Below, in pieces: positions 12,231 to 20,787 of a stretch of 64,000 nt of DNA (within the stretch, counting starts at the first letter, position 1; each line of letters begins with the position of its first letter). The translations under genes and the position numbers were made by a program. The stretch is from Ancylomarina sp. 16SWW S1-10-2 (lineage in GTDB: Bacteria > Bacteroidota > Bacteroidia > Bacteroidales > Marinifilaceae), in assembly GCF_009669305.1 (NCBI RefSeq), contig NZ_SADB01000011.1, positions 582-64,581 of the forward strand. The letters run 5' to 3'. Below the pieces are notes generated by a model. That model did not search any database and was not told the DNA's origin. It saw only the letters and a program-made list of their open reading frames with translations.

Positions 12231-12268
12231 AAAAGGCTTAGAGTTCCAAATTAATGAAACTCTAAACC
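12231..12268 (-). terminator. Candidate attenuator between rplL and rpoB
   Basis: Read on the minus strand, an 11-bp stem (12268-12258 pairing with 12245-12235, one G-U pair, 12-base loop) is followed by five T residues. It sits inside the operon, between the rplL stop and the rpoB start, so a partial terminator is the natural reading. An attenuator at the same place is known in E. coli; its activity here is inferred. Confidence 0.6.
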
Positions 12269-12299
12269 ATAATAACCTTACTTGAAGGTCTTAGTGATT

Positions 12300-12668
12300 C
12301 TATTTAAGTTCAACTTCAGCTCCAGCTTCTTCTAATTGTGCTTTTAATGCTTCTGCTTCTTCTTTAGAAACTTTTTCTTTCAATGGTGCTGGTGCAGCAT
12401 CTACTGCAGCTTTAGCATCCTTAAGTCCAAGACCAGTTAATTCTTTAACTAGTTTTACTACAGCTAGTTTAGAACCACCTGCAGCTACTAGAATTACATC
12501 GAATTCAGTTTGCTCAGCAGCAGCACCTTCAGCGTCTCCACCTGCAACTACTACAGCAGCAGCAGCTGGCTCGATTCCGTACTCATCTTTTAAGATTTGA
12601 GCTAATTCACTTACTTCCTTAACAGTCAAATTAACTAATTCTTCTGCAAACTTTTTTAAATCTGCCAT
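12300..12668 (-). CDS. rplL: 50S ribosomal protein L7/L12
   Basis: A 122-residue stalk protein of normal length. It has an N-terminal dimerisation helix pair ([20 protein letters not shown]), an Ala/Gly-rich hinge at about 35-52, and a C-terminal domain containing the factor-binding [20 protein letters not shown]. It recruits translation factors such as the EF-Tu encoded in the same block. It lies 38 bases after rplJ, its binding partner on the ribosome. Confidence 0.98.
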   Translation of the reverse strand: MADLKKFAEELVNLTVKEVSELAQILKDEYGIEPAAAAVVVAGGDAEGAAAEQTEFDVILVAAGGSKLAVVKLVKELTGLGLKDAKAAVDAAPAPLKEKVSKEEAEALKAQLEEAGAEVELK

Positions 12669-12706
12669 GTTGTTTTATTTTTTAAATAATAAATACTCTA
12701 AATATA

Positions 12707-13216
12707 TTACTCTGATACTACTTCTTCAGCAACTTCTTCACCTTTACCGTTTTCTAAGGCAGAAATAACTTTTTGAATTGGCGATTGCAATGCTGCAATA
12801 ATATCCCCAATAAGTTCTTCCTTAGACTTAATAGACGCTAGAAGGTCTAACTCACCAGCTCCAAGATAAACAGCTCCCTCTACGAAAGCTCCTTTTAGTG
12901 TTGGTTTGTCATTATTTTTACTGAATTCTTTGATTAGCTTTGCAGGAGCATTTCCCACATCTGAAAGCATAAGAGATGTTGCACCCTTAAGGATTCCAGC
13001 CAAATCATCACACTCAACTTCTGCTTTTTCTAAAGCATTACGAAGTAAAGTATTTTTCACAACAACCATCTTTATTTGCTTCCCAAAACAAGCTCTACGT
13101 AAAGCAGAAGTTGCAACAGCATCCATTCCTGAAGTGTCTGTTAGGTAAAAGTGATTTGATGCGTTGATTTGTTCTGTCAAGCTATCAATAATCTGAATTT
13201 TGTCTTCCTTTTTCAT
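12707..13216 (-). CDS. rplJ: 50S ribosomal protein L10
   Basis: The frame opens at a TTG (13225), but the ATG at 13216 gives the usual start MKKEDKIQIIDSLTEQI, so a 169-residue product is preferred. It contains the L10 rRNA-binding part (TSGMDAVATSALRR, VKNTLLRNALE) and the C-terminal helix that carries L7/L12 dimers. It forms the base of the stalk. In other bacteria the L10-L12 complex represses its own mRNA; the leader here (13217-13249) is short, so any such control is not visible. Confidence 0.97.
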   Translation of the reverse strand: MKKEDKIQIIDSLTEQINASNHFYLTDTSGMDAVATSALRRACFGKQIKMVVVKNTLLRNALEKAEVECDDLAGILKGATSLMLSDVGNAPAKLIKEFSKNNDKPTLKGAFVEGAVYLGAGELDLLASIKSKEELIGDIIAALQSPIQKVISALENGKGEEVAEEVVSE

Positions 13217-13249
13217 GATTACCAAGGTCTCGATTAAAAAATAATTTGA

Positions 13250-13942
13250 TTAGTCAATAAGTGATTTTGGATCAATTTGAATCCCAGCACTCATTGTACT
13301 TGACAGGTATATACTCTTGATGTAAGTCCCTTTCGATGCAGATGGTTTCAATTTATTGATAATACCAACAAATTCTTTAGCATTATCTTTGATTTTATCT
13401 GCTTCAAAAGATACCTTAGCAACTGATGAATGAATAATACCATATTTGTCGACCTTGAAATCAATCTTACCAGCCTTAACTTCGTTAACAGCTTTAGCAA
13501 TGTCCATAGTTACAGTACCGCTCTTAGGGTTTGGCATTAAACCACGTGGGCCTAATACACGTCCAAGTGCACCTACTTTAGCCATAACAGTTGGCATTGT
13601 AATGATAACATCAATATCAGTCCATCCTGCTTTGATCTTAGTAATAAATTCGTCAAGGCCAACAAAGTCAGCACCTGCAGCTTTAGCTTCTTCTTCCTTA
13701 TCAGGAGTACAAAGTACTAAAACACGAACATTTTTACCAGTACCGTGAGGTAGGGTTACCACTCCACGAACCATTTGATTCGCTTTTCTAGGGTCAACTC
13801 CTAAGCGAACATCCATATCCACTGAAGCGTCAAATTTAGTAGTAGTAATCTCCTTAACCAATGCTGCTGCTTCGTCGATAGTATAGATCTTATCTCCTAC
13901 GACTTTTTCTAAAGCTAACTTTCTATTCTTTGTTATACTCAT
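13250..13942 (-). CDS. rplA: 50S ribosomal protein L1
   Basis: A 230-residue protein with all the L1 signatures: [20 protein letters not shown] in the first domain and [15 protein letters not shown] in the second. It forms the mobile L1 stalk at the E site. It is 20 bases downstream of rplK, and the rplK-rplA pairing is the standard L11 operon, in which L1 often represses translation of its own mRNA. No obvious L1-site mimic was resolved by eye. Confidence 0.98.
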   Translation of the reverse strand: MSITKNRKLALEKVVGDKIYTIDEAAALVKEITTTKFDASVDMDVRLGVDPRKANQMVRGVVTLPHGTGKNVRVLVLCTPDKEEEAKAAGADFVGLDEFITKIKAGWTDIDVIITMPTVMAKVGALGRVLGPRGLMPNPKSGTVTMDIAKAVNEVKAGKIDFKVDKYGIIHSSVAKVSFEADKIKDNAKEFVGIINKLKPSASKGTYIKSIYLSSTMSAGIQIDPKSLID

Positions 13943-13962
13943 TTTAAATGCAGTATTAAAAA

Positions 13963-14406
13963 TTATTGATTAAGCGGACTATCACCAGAAATAGTGACAC
14001 CCATACTTCTTGCTGTTCCAGCAACCATACTCATGGCGCTCTCTACTTCAAAAGCATTCAAATCTTGCATCTTTCCTTCTGCGATAGAACGAACTTGTTC
14101 CCAAGTAATTGATCCAACCTTAATACGGTTAGATTCCGCAGAACCTGATTTTAATTTTGCAGCTTCTAAAATTTGAACAGCAACGGGAGGAGTTTTTGTA
14201 ATGAATTCGAAAGAACTATCACTGTAAACAGTGATAACAACTGGAATAACTTTTCCAGCCATGTCTTGAGTTCTTGCATTGAATTGTTTACAAAAATCCA
14301 TAATATTTACTCCCTTAGCACCTAATGCAGGTCCTACTGGAGGTGAAGGATTTGCAGCACCACCTTTGATCTGCAATTTTATTAATCCTGCTACTTCTTT
14401 AGCCAT
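13963..14406 (-). CDS. rplK: 50S ribosomal protein L11
   Basis: A 147-residue protein with the N-terminal [21 protein letters not shown] and the C-terminal rRNA-binding domain including [14 protein letters not shown] and [10 protein letters not shown]. It binds the GTPase-associated centre of 23S rRNA next to the L10/L12 stalk. It starts 23 bases after nusG. Confidence 0.98.
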   Translation of the reverse strand: MAKEVAGLIKLQIKGGAANPSPPVGPALGAKGVNIMDFCKQFNARTQDMAGKVIPVVITVYSDSSFEFITKTPPVAVQILEAAKLKSGSAESNRIKVGSITWEQVRSIAEGKMQDLNAFEVESAMSMVAGTARSMGVTISGDSPLNQ

Positions 14407-14429
14407 AGTTTTACTTTTCTAAAGGTTTT

Positions 14430-14978
14430 TTATTCTTTTTCTACTTGCATGAAACTTAACTCAAGAGGTGTCTTACGTCCAAAGATTTTAACCATTACTT
14501 TTAGTTTCCTCTTCTCAGCATTAACCTCTTCTATCACACCAGTAAAACCATTAAATGGTCCATCATTCACATTTACCGATTCACCAACAAAATAAGGAAT
14601 ACTCATTTCCTCATCTTTATTAGCCAATTCGTCAACCTTACCCAAAATGCGATTCACTTCTGATTGTCGCAATGGAGACGGGTCGCCGCCTTTAGTATCC
14701 CCCAGGAAGCCAATCACATTCGTAACACTACGAAGGATGTGAGGGATTTCGCCTGTCAATGCAGCTTCGATTAAAACATAGCCTGGTAAGAAAATTCTTT
14801 CCTTGCTAATTTTTTTACCGTTGCGCACCACAAACACTTTTTCAGTTGGAATGAGAACCTGCGATACGTAATCCTGAAGTCCAAGATTAGAAATCTCACT
14901 TAAAATATATTCTTGGACTTTCTTTTCTTTTCCTCCTACAGCCCGTAGAACATACCATTTTTTGTCAATTTCAGCCAT
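14430..14978 (-). CDS. nusG: Transcription termination/antitermination factor NusG
   Basis: A 182-residue protein. The N-terminal NGN domain begins [16 protein letters not shown] and contains [10 protein letters not shown]; the C-terminal KOW domain has [19 protein letters not shown]. It binds RNA polymerase beta-prime and couples transcription to translation. The position between secE and rplK is the canonical one, which separates it from the UpxY-type NusG paralogues of capsule loci. Confidence 0.97.
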   Translation of the reverse strand: MAEIDKKWYVLRAVGGKEKKVQEYILSEISNLGLQDYVSQVLIPTEKVFVVRNGKKISKERIFLPGYVLIEAALTGEIPHILRSVTNVIGFLGDTKGGDPSPLRQSEVNRILGKVDELANKDEEMSIPYFVGESVNVNDGPFNGFTGVIEEVNAEKRKLKVMVKIFGRKTPLELSFMQVEKE

Positions 14979-14994
14979 CTTAAAGTTTCAATGA

Positions 14995-15186
14995 TTAGTA
15001 AAACATACCATATACAGTGTCCATCAACGTTTTAAACGAAAAGTCCATCGCAAAAATTACACCTGCAATAATTGCTGAAGCTACCATTACGACGATAGCA
15101 CTGCTTTGAAGTTCAGGCCATGTTGGCCATGAAACTTTCTGTGTCATTTCGTTATAAACGTCTTTAATATAATTTACTAATTTCAT
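14995..15186 (-). CDS. secE: Preprotein translocase subunit SecE
   Basis: A 63-residue single-span SecE, the short form usual outside Proteobacteria. The amphipathic helix VNYIKDVYNEMTQKVSWPTW carries the family KVSWPT motif and is followed by one transmembrane helix (about 29-50). It clamps SecY in the inner-membrane translocon. It lies 16 bases upstream of nusG, and the upstream neighbour is tRNA-Trp. Confidence 0.95.
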   Translation of the reverse strand: MKLVNYIKDVYNEMTQKVSWPTWPELQSSAIVVMVASAIIAGVIFAMDFSFKTLMDTVYGMFY

Positions 15187-15287
15187 GTGCTTATAATTAA
15201 AGTTTTATTAATTCACATGGAAGTTGTCTCACAGTCTAAATAAATCCAGTTTGTGAGACTTATTTCATAAGACAAAGTATCCTTTGG

Positions 15288-15360
15288 CACGGGTGGAGAG
15301 ACTCGAACTCCCGACACCTGGTTTTGGAGACCAGTGCTCTGCCAACTGAGCTACACCCGT
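15288..15360 (-). tRNA. tRNA-Trp (anticodon CCA), copy 1
   Basis: On the minus strand the 73-base gene folds as a normal cloverleaf: acceptor ACGGGTG/CACCCGT, D-arm AGCTCAGTTGGCAGAGC, anticodon loop CTCCAAA and T-loop TTCGAGT. The anticodon CCA reads UGG. It lies between tuf and secE in the operon. No encoded CCA tail. The mature sequence is identical to the second copy at 29375-29447. Confidence 0.96.
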
Positions 15361-15400
15361 AGAAGAGTAATCCGTAAACGAATTACTCTTTATATGTAAA

Positions 15401-16588
15401 TTACTCTATAATTTCAGTAATTTGACCTGCACCTACAGTTCTACCACCTTCACGGATAGCGAAACGTAGACCAAGAGAACAAGCAACTGGAGTAATCAAT
15501 TCTACATTGATAGTAACGTTATCACCTGGCATTACCATTTCAACACCTTCTGGAAGAGTAATCTCACCAGTTACATCAAGAGTTCTAATATAGAACTGAG
15601 GACGGTATCTGTTATGGAATGGAGTGTGACGTCCACCTTCTTCTTTTTTCAATACATAAATCTCAGCCTTAATCTTAGTATGAGGTTTAATAGTACCTGG
15701 GTGAGATATAACCATACCACGTTTGATAGCAGCTTTGTCAATACCTCTAAGTAATAAACCTACGTTATCACCAGCGCGACCTTCATCCAAAATCTTACGG
15801 AACATTTCAACACCAGTACAAACAGTTTTTACACCTTCAGCACCAAGACCGATAATTTGAAGTTCTTCACCAGTTTTAACAATACCAGTTTCAATACGAC
15901 CAGTAGCAACAGTACCACGACCAGTAATAGAGAATACATCTTCAACTGGCATTAGGAAAGGCTTATCAGTATCACGTGGAGGAAGTGGAATCCAAGTATC
16001 AACAGCATCCATAAGCTCCATGATCTTATCTTCCCATTCTTTTTCACCGTTCAATGCACCTAAAGCAGATCCAGCAATGATTGGTGTGTTATCACCATCA
16101 AATTCGTAAAAATCTAAAAGTTCACGAACTTCCATTTCTACTAACTCTAGCATCTCTTCATCGTCAACCATGTCAACTTTGTTCAAGAAAACTACCATTC
16201 TAGGTACGTTTACCTGACGAGCCAATAGGATGTGCTCGCGAGTCTGAGGCATAGGACCATCAGTAGCAGCACAAACCAAAATTGCACCATCCATTTGAGC
16301 AGCACCAGTAACCATGTTTTTCACATAATCGGCGTGACCTGGACAGTCAACGTGAGCATAGTGACGATTAGCAGTTGAATACTCAACGTGAGCAGTATTA
16401 ATAGTAATACCTCTTTCTTTTTCCTCTGGAGCATTATCGATAGAATCGAAAGATGCTACATCACAAAAACCTCTTTTTGACAACACAGTTGTAATAGCAG
16501 CAGTCAAAGTAGTTTTACCGTGATCAACGTGACCGATAGTACCGATATTTACGTGTGGTTTTGACCTATCAAAATGTTCTTTAGCCAT
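15401..16588 (-). CDS. tuf: Elongation factor Tu
   Basis: A 395-residue EF-Tu. GTPase motifs are intact: G1 GHVDHGKT, the switch I effector region ending RGITIN, G3 DCPGHADY, G4 NKVD and G5 SAL. Domains II and III follow ([27 protein letters not shown]). It brings aminoacyl-tRNA to the ribosome. It directly follows four tRNA genes on the minus strand, the same tRNA-tufB arrangement as in E. coli, and is followed by tRNA-Trp and secE. Confidence 0.99.
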   Translation of the reverse strand: MAKEHFDRSKPHVNIGTIGHVDHGKTTLTAAITTVLSKRGFCDVASFDSIDNAPEEKERGITINTAHVEYSTANRHYAHVDCPGHADYVKNMVTGAAQMDGAILVCAATDGPMPQTREHILLARQVNVPRMVVFLNKVDMVDDEEMLELVEMEVRELLDFYEFDGDNTPIIAGSALGALNGEKEWEDKIMELMDAVDTWIPLPPRDTDKPFLMPVEDVFSITGRGTVATGRIETGIVKTGEELQIIGLGAEGVKTVCTGVEMFRKILDEGRAGDNVGLLLRGIDKAAIKRGMVISHPGTIKPHTKIKAEIYVLKKEEGGRHTPFHNRYRPQFYIRTLDVTGEITLPEGVEMVMPGDNVTINVELITPVACSLGLRFAIREGGRTVGAGQITEIIE

Positions 16589-16647
16589 AACTCGAAAAGT
16601 TAATTAATAATTAGACAACAATTAAAATAATATTTTATATTTTCCTG

Positions 16648-16719
16648 AGCCATTGATGAGATTTGAACTCATGACCTCTTCCTTACCAAGGAAACGCTCT
16701 ACCCCTGAGCTACAACGGC
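16648..16719 (-). tRNA. tRNA-Thr (anticodon GGT)
   Basis: A 72-base minus-strand cloverleaf with acceptor GCCGTTG/CAATGGC (one G-T pair), D-arm AGCTCAGGGGTAGAGC, anticodon loop TTGGTAA and T-loop TTCAAAT. It reads ACC/ACU codons. It is the last of four tRNAs before tuf. Confidence 0.95.
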
Positions 16720-16730
16720 AAAATAATATG

Positions 16731-16803
16731 AGCGGGAAACGAGACTCAAACTCGCGACCCTCAGCTTGGAAGGCTGATGCTCTATCAACTGAGCTATTCC
16801 CGC
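16731..16803 (-). tRNA. tRNA-Gly (anticodon TCC)
   Basis: A 73-base minus-strand gene with acceptor GCGGGAA/TTTCCCGC region, anticodon loop CTTCCAA flanked by TCAGC/GCTGA, and T-loop TTTGAGT. It reads GGA/GGG codons. It lies 11 bases upstream of tRNA-Thr(GGT) in the operon. Confidence 0.95.
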
Positions 16804-16844
16804 ATATCACAACCCTATATAAATAGGTTTATGAAATTTCACTG

Positions 16845-16926
16845 TGGGGAGAGCAGGATTCGAACCTACGAAGACGAAGTCAGCAGAGTTACAGTCTGCC
16901 CCGGTTGGCCACTTTGGTATCTCCCC
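16845..16926 (-). tRNA. tRNA-Tyr (anticodon GTA)
   Basis: An 82-base class II tRNA on the minus strand: acceptor GGGGAGA/TCTCCCC, anticodon arm GCAGA-CTGTAAC-TCTGC, a long variable arm (GACTTCGTCTTCG) and T-loop TTCGAAT. The long variable arm is as expected for bacterial tRNA-Tyr. Confidence 0.95.
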
Positions 16927-16944
16927 AATAAAATTCAAAAAAAG

Positions 16945-17018
16945 AGCCGGTGGCCGGAGTCGAACCGACGACCTGCTGATTACAAATCAGCTGCTCTGAC
17001 CAACTGAGCTACACTGGC
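16945..17018 (-). tRNA. tRNA-Thr (anticodon TGT)
   Basis: A 74-base minus-strand cloverleaf with acceptor GCCAGTG/CACCGGC (G-U tolerated), D-arm AGCTCAGTTGGTCAGAGC, anticodon loop TTTGTAA between GCTGA and TCAGC, and T-loop TTCGACT. It is the first gene after the inferred operon promoter at 17070-17101. Confidence 0.95.
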
Positions 17019-17024
17019 AATTAA

Positions 17025-17069
17025 CAGACCATTCACACTGGGACATACAATTCCCTCGCAAATGGTCTG
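17025..17069. promoter_or_regulatory. Inverted repeat at the start of the tRNA-tuf transcript
   Basis: The arms CAGACCATT (17025-17033) and AATGGTCTG (17061-17069) are perfect 9-bp complements. They lie between the -7 box and tRNA-Thr, so the stem could act in 5-prime leader processing or as a DNA site. The exact transcription start is unknown, so which reading applies is open. Confidence 0.4.
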
Positions 17070-17101
17070 CAAATGTAAATACATTTTATCTATATAACAA
17101 A
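17070..17101 (-). promoter_or_regulatory. Bacteroidota-type promoter for the tRNA-tuf operon
   Basis: On the minus strand a TTTG (17101-17098) precedes TACATTTG (17077-17070) with 20 bases between, matching the -33 TTTG / -7 TAnnTTTG consensus of the Bacteroidota primary sigma factor. The first tRNA begins about 50 bases further on. Confidence 0.65.
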
Positions 17102-17122
17102 ACTATTAAATAATTTTTACAA

Positions 17123-17422
17123 TTATTTTCCACGAAGTTTCTCTTTACGCTTTGTGATTTGACGTTTCAATGCATCTACCGCTAAATCAACTGCTTCTTC
17201 GAACGTTTTGCTTTGCTTTTTGGCAAATATATCACCTCCCGGGATATTAAATTTTATCTCTACTTCTTTATTTTCTACAACCGATGGTTTTTCAGCCCTT
17301 AAAAAGACCTCTACGTTGGTAACATCATCGTCAAGCTTAAGTAATTTAGATACTCTTCCTTCAACAAATTCTTCCAACCGTGCATCAGCATTAAAACCTA
17401 CTGCTTGAATGTTTACTTTCAT
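17123..17422 (-). CDS. hpf: Ribosome hibernation promoting factor (short HPF), copy 1
   Basis: A 99-residue short-form HPF/RaiA-fold protein: MKVNIQAVGFNADARLEEFVE, then VEIKFNIPGGDIFAKKQS and a basic C-terminal helix (KRQITKRKEKLRGK). Such proteins bind the 30S decoding region in slow growth and block tRNA and mRNA sites. There is no C-terminal dimerisation extension, so it is not long HPF. It sits 17 bases after xerC, upstream of the tRNA-tuf genes. Unusually for this phylum, a clear GGAGG lies 7 bases before the ATG. A paralogue lies at 28355-28642. Confidence 0.92.
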   Translation of the reverse strand: MKVNIQAVGFNADARLEEFVEGRVSKLLKLDDDVTNVEVFLRAEKPSVVENKEVEIKFNIPGGDIFAKKQSKTFEEAVDLAVDALKRQITKRKEKLRGK

Positions 17423-17429
17423 ACTCTAT

Positions 17430-17434
17430 CCTCC
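17430..17434 (-). promoter_or_regulatory. Canonical Shine-Dalgarno site of hpf copy 1
   Basis: The minus strand reads TTGGAGGATAGAGT before the ATG, giving GGAGG with a 7-base spacer. Most genes in this window have no such site. Confidence 0.75.
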
Positions 17435-17439
17435 AAGTT

Positions 17440-18324
17440 TTAAGCTCTGGGGTGAGCCTGTTTATAAATAACGTTTAGCCTCTCAAAGCCTGTGTGAGTG
17501 TATATTTGAGTAGCAGACAAACTTGAATGTCCCAACAACTCTTTTATAGCATTCAAATCAGCTCCATTATTAAGTAAATGTGTCGCAAAAGTATGTCGCA
17601 ACACATGAGGACTTTTCTTAGAAAGGGTTGTTATTTTAGACAAGTGTTTTACCACAATCCTATACAACAACTTTTCGTAAGCTGGCTTTGCATGATCTGT
17701 TAAGATTAAAAAACCATCCTCTTCTGAACAAAGCAAAAATCTTTGTTCTAAATACTCATCAAGAAGTGTTTCGAGAACATTACTAACAGGAATGATTCTC
17801 TCCCGATTTCTTTTACCTAAAACTCGAACAACTGAGGCTGATCGATCAAAACTAGACACCTTTAGGTTCATCAATTCAGATAAACGCATGCCAGTCTGAT
17901 AAAACATTTCAACTACCAGTCTGTCTCGAACCCCTTCAAACCCTTCACCAAAATCTACTTCTTGCAACAATAGCATACTATGCTCGGCAACAAAACTCGG
18001 AAGCTTCTTACCTTGCCTAGGACCTACAACTTTATCCATAGGATTCTGTTGTATTAACGATTCTCGCAATAAATATTTAAAAAAGGATTTCAAAGAAGAT
18101 AATTTCCTATTTACAGTTCTGGCTGTGCAGCCATCATTCATTAAAGAGACGATCCACTTTCTGATATCTTTGAAATTCAATTCAACTAATTCTTCTTCTT
18201 TAATACCATAGGATGTTAAAAAAGAAAAGAACTGATTTAAATCACAATCGTAAGATACCAAAGTATGCTTAGAATAGCGTTTCTCATACTGCAAATAAGA
18301 CAGAAAAGATTCCTTATATCTCAT
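17440..18324 (-). CDS. xerC: Tyrosine recombinase, XerC/XerD-like
   Basis: A 294-residue tyrosine recombinase. The N-terminal SAM-like domain (about 1-90) begins with a core-binding pattern (YLQYEKRYSKHTLVSY). The catalytic domain has Arg in TGMRLSEL, the HVLRHTFATHLL block (His and second Arg), LGHSSLSATQIYTH with the histidine and the nucleophile tyrosine. It would resolve chromosome dimers at dif. Its position between rpsU and hpf, inside the housekeeping block, argues for a chromosomal Xer rather than a phage or integron integrase. Confidence 0.88.
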   Translation of the reverse strand: MRYKESFLSYLQYEKRYSKHTLVSYDCDLNQFFSFLTSYGIKEEELVELNFKDIRKWIVSLMNDGCTARTVNRKLSSLKSFFKYLLRESLIQQNPMDKVVGPRQGKKLPSFVAEHSMLLLQEVDFGEGFEGVRDRLVVEMFYQTGMRLSELMNLKVSSFDRSASVVRVLGKRNRERIIPVSNVLETLLDEYLEQRFLLCSEEDGFLILTDHAKPAYEKLLYRIVVKHLSKITTLSKKSPHVLRHTFATHLLNNGADLNAIKELLGHSSLSATQIYTHTGFERLNVIYKQAHPRA

Positions 18325-18394
18325 ACACTTTTAATTCATAATCTAGTTAAACCAAGTTACAAAAAAATAAGACATGAAACCTTTTCAAAAGAAA

Positions 18395-18586
18395 TTAATC
18401 TTCGTTCAATTGCATTTGTTGAACATAAACTGCGTGAATCTTTTCTTTTCTTTTTCTTACAGAAGGCTTAATATAAACCTGTCTTCCACGTAATTCTTTG
18501 ATTACACCAGTTTTTTCAAATTTTCTTTTGAATTTTTTTAAGGCTCTTTCAATGTTTTCGCCTTCCTTCATAGGAATAATAATCAT
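18395..18586 (-). CDS. rpsU: 30S ribosomal protein S21
   Basis: A 63-residue S21: MIIIPMKEGENIERALKKFKRKF followed by a basic C-terminal half. Tyr54 is present; from memory of the Flavobacterium johnsoniae ribosome work, a tyrosine at this position of bS21 helps sequester the anti-Shine-Dalgarno end of 16S rRNA. The start ATG gives the expected N-terminus. No AGGAGG lies upstream, only an AAGAAG. It heads the block rpsU-xerC-hpf. Confidence 0.95.
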   Translation of the reverse strand: MIIIPMKEGENIERALKKFKRKFEKTGVIKELRGRQVYIKPSVRKRKEKIHAVYVQQMQLNED

Positions 18587-18760
18587 AGTTTCTTCTTTTA
18601 TTTAATCATTTCTAAATGAGCCGCAAACTTATTAATTCATTTACGATATTTCAAACAAATCTATAAAAATCTGACCAATTACTTAAATTTTAATTGAATC
18701 GCATATAAATGTCAGATAATTAGACTATTCTTTTCATCGAAAAATAGCCGTTTTATGCTT

Positions 18761-20056
18761 TTATTCTAAAATCAAATAGGGTTTTACTCTTGAAAAGTTC
18801 GATTTTGAAAAAATTTTCTTCTTTTGCAAAATTACTAAATCATCAATTAAACCTTTTCTCTTTCTTAAACGAACGATATCCAATGCTTCTTTATAACTTA
18901 TATATGGATGAGCATTTAATTCATCAACTGTCGCTTTATTAATATTAATTAAGTGCAAATCAATTGTATCTACAAATACATATGAACGAATACTATCAAT
19001 TCGACTCAGCCTTAAACCATATACATCGTTCAATTGATCTACATTATAAAAACCACCCAACTTTTTTCGATAGTTCATAATTTGCTTAGAAAAATACGAA
19101 CCAATTCCTGGTAAAGATTGCAAGCCAATAGAATCTGCATGATTTAAATCAACTAAAATTTTATTAACAAACACTTTCTTGGGTATATCTATATAAGGTC
19201 CAAGCTCAATATACTTTAAAGAATCAAAACCATAAATTCTTTTCAAGTCTTGAGCCTTATAAAACTGTCCTCCCTTTGATAAAAACTTATTTATTCTATT
19301 AATGACAGCTAATTTAACTCCTAGACTATCCCAAGCACTTTTACTAGTATGGTTAGGATCGAAAGAAAACAAATAAGTTTTGGTCTCCAATTTATTTGAT
19401 CCTATCTGAATAAATTTCTCATACTTCTCGAAATCAGAGGAACTAATTCCATAAATATCTTTCAACTCCTCTTTTTTACTAAACTGTCCAAGCTTACTTC
19501 TATATCGAATAAAATTGCGGGTTTGAAATTCAGAAAAACCTAAACTTAGTAAATCCATTGAATCGACTTGATTAAGATCAAAAGGCTTTAATTTAGCTTT
19601 AAATTTAGAAGTAGATAAGACCTTTATAGAAGCAATATGAATAAATGGTTCTAATCTAAGATACAAATCATCAGTCATGCCATAGATTTTCTTCAAATCA
19701 CCTTTACGTGCAATACGACCACCCGACTTTCTATAAGCCAATAGATTTTTAGTCAAGAAATTTGAGAAACCCAACGATAACATTCCTGAGCTATCAATAC
19801 GATTAGGATCAAAGGAAAATAACTTATAAGAAACACCCCTATTATCTTTCTCTTTTGAATTGACAGACATGGAAATCAACAAACTATCCAATGTCTTTTG
19901 CTTCGCAGTATTGTTTTCCCATACTGGAACTTTATTATTAAAAAAGAATAAAGGGTACATAAAAACAGCAAGCACAAGAGCTAAAAGAATAATTAGACTC
20001 TTTCTTTCAGAAGATGAAAACGAGAAATAAGTTTTTAAATGCTTTTTAAAAGACAT
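18761..20056 (-). CDS. Membrane-anchored protein with five helix-hairpin-helix-like repeats
   Basis: A 431-residue protein. One N-terminal transmembrane helix (about residues 22-40, ILLALVLAVFMYPLFFF) is followed by five tandem units of about 60-75 residues. Each begins F/V/I-D-x-N and ends near a short K-x-I-Y-G segment and a P-Y/F-I turn. The fourth unit (VDLNHADSIGLQSLPGIGSYFSKQI) is a clear ComEA-type helix-hairpin-helix with the SLPGIG hairpin; the others are degenerate at the hairpin. ComEA domains bind DNA, and a periplasmic location is implied. A role in DNA uptake or envelope-associated DNA binding is inference only. It is probably a single-gene unit. Confidence 0.75.
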   Translation of the reverse strand: MSFKKHLKTYFSFSSSERKSLIILLALVLAVFMYPLFFFNNKVPVWENNTAKQKTLDSLLISMSVNSKEKDNRGVSYKLFSFDPNRIDSSGMLSLGFSNFLTKNLLAYRKSGGRIARKGDLKKIYGMTDDLYLRLEPFIHIASIKVLSTSKFKAKLKPFDLNQVDSMDLLSLGFSEFQTRNFIRYRSKLGQFSKKEELKDIYGISSSDFEKYEKFIQIGSNKLETKTYLFSFDPNHTSKSAWDSLGVKLAVINRINKFLSKGGQFYKAQDLKRIYGFDSLKYIELGPYIDIPKKVFVNKILVDLNHADSIGLQSLPGIGSYFSKQIMNYRKKLGGFYNVDQLNDVYGLRLSRIDSIRSYVFVDTIDLHLININKATVDELNAHPYISYKEALDIVRLRKRKGLIDDLVILQKKKIFSKSNFSRVKPYLILE

Positions 20057-20212
20057 ATTAAATAAGTTGAGGTCATAATGTTTCTTTGTAAGACTAAGAT
20101 AATTAGACTACTGAAGTTATATTATTTTTTTCACAATACAAATATATCTATCTGATACCACACAAAAAAAAACAAAAATTTCGAAGGTATATTTATCATT
20201 AAAATCAAAAAC

Positions 20213-20692
20213 TTAGCCTTGATACTCTTTTAAAATATCAGCAACATCACCAACAGCAACACGTCCATAAGTACGCTCTCCAATTGTAACTACTGGAGCC
20301 AAACCGCAGGCGCCTACACAACGTAGACATGAGATGGAAAACTTACCATCTTCAGTTAACTGACCAACAGGTACTTTAAGTTGCTTTATAAATTCTTCTA
20401 GGACTTTATCAGACCCACGAACATAACAAGCTGTTCCCATACAAACAGAAATAGGGAACTCACCCTTAGGTACCATCGTAAAAAATGAATAGAAGGTAAC
20501 TACGCCATAAACGTGAGCAACTGACACATTCAATTCACGAGCAATAACCTCCTGAACTTCAGCGGGAATGTAACCAAAGTTTTTTTGAGTTTGATGGAGA
20601 ACATTAATCAGCTCGCTGCTTTCGTTATTAAATGATTTACAGATTTCAATAAGTTTGTCGAGCTTATCTTTTCCTAATTTTATTTTTGCCAT
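20213..20692 (-). CDS. hydC: NAD-dependent [FeFe]-hydrogenase, NuoE-like subunit (HydC/HndA)
   Basis: A 159-residue thioredoxin-like [2Fe-2S] subunit. The NuoE pattern C-x4-C (Cys84, Cys89 in CMGTACYVRG) and C-x3-C (Cys125, Cys129 in CVGACGLAP) is present. It is homologous to complex I NuoE and passes electrons between the flavin subunit and the hydrogenase subunit. It is the last gene of the operon, 95 bases after hydA. Confidence 0.92.
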   Translation of the reverse strand: MAKIKLGKDKLDKLIEICKSFNNESSELINVLHQTQKNFGYIPAEVQEVIARELNVSVAHVYGVVTFYSFFTMVPKGEFPISVCMGTACYVRGSDKVLEEFIKQLKVPVGQLTEDGKFSISCLRCVGACGLAPVVTIGERTYGRVAVGDVADILKEYQG

Positions 20693-20787
20693 AATACTTA
20701 TATTTAAGATGTGAGATAAAAATCAGATGCAAAGATCTAAAAACTCACATCTAAATTCTCATATTTACGATCTCATATTTACTTAAA

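Noticed and set aside
14430-14978. UpxY-type capsule antiterminator
   Set aside because: The gene lies between secE and rplK and has the standard NusG layout.
16622-17007. Frames across the tRNA cluster on both strands
   Set aside because: They overlap well-folded tRNA genes and are artefacts of tRNA sequence.
17440-18324. Xer-like recombinase as an integron or phage integrase
   Set aside because: Its place between rpsU and hpf in a conserved housekeeping block points to chromosomal XerC/D.
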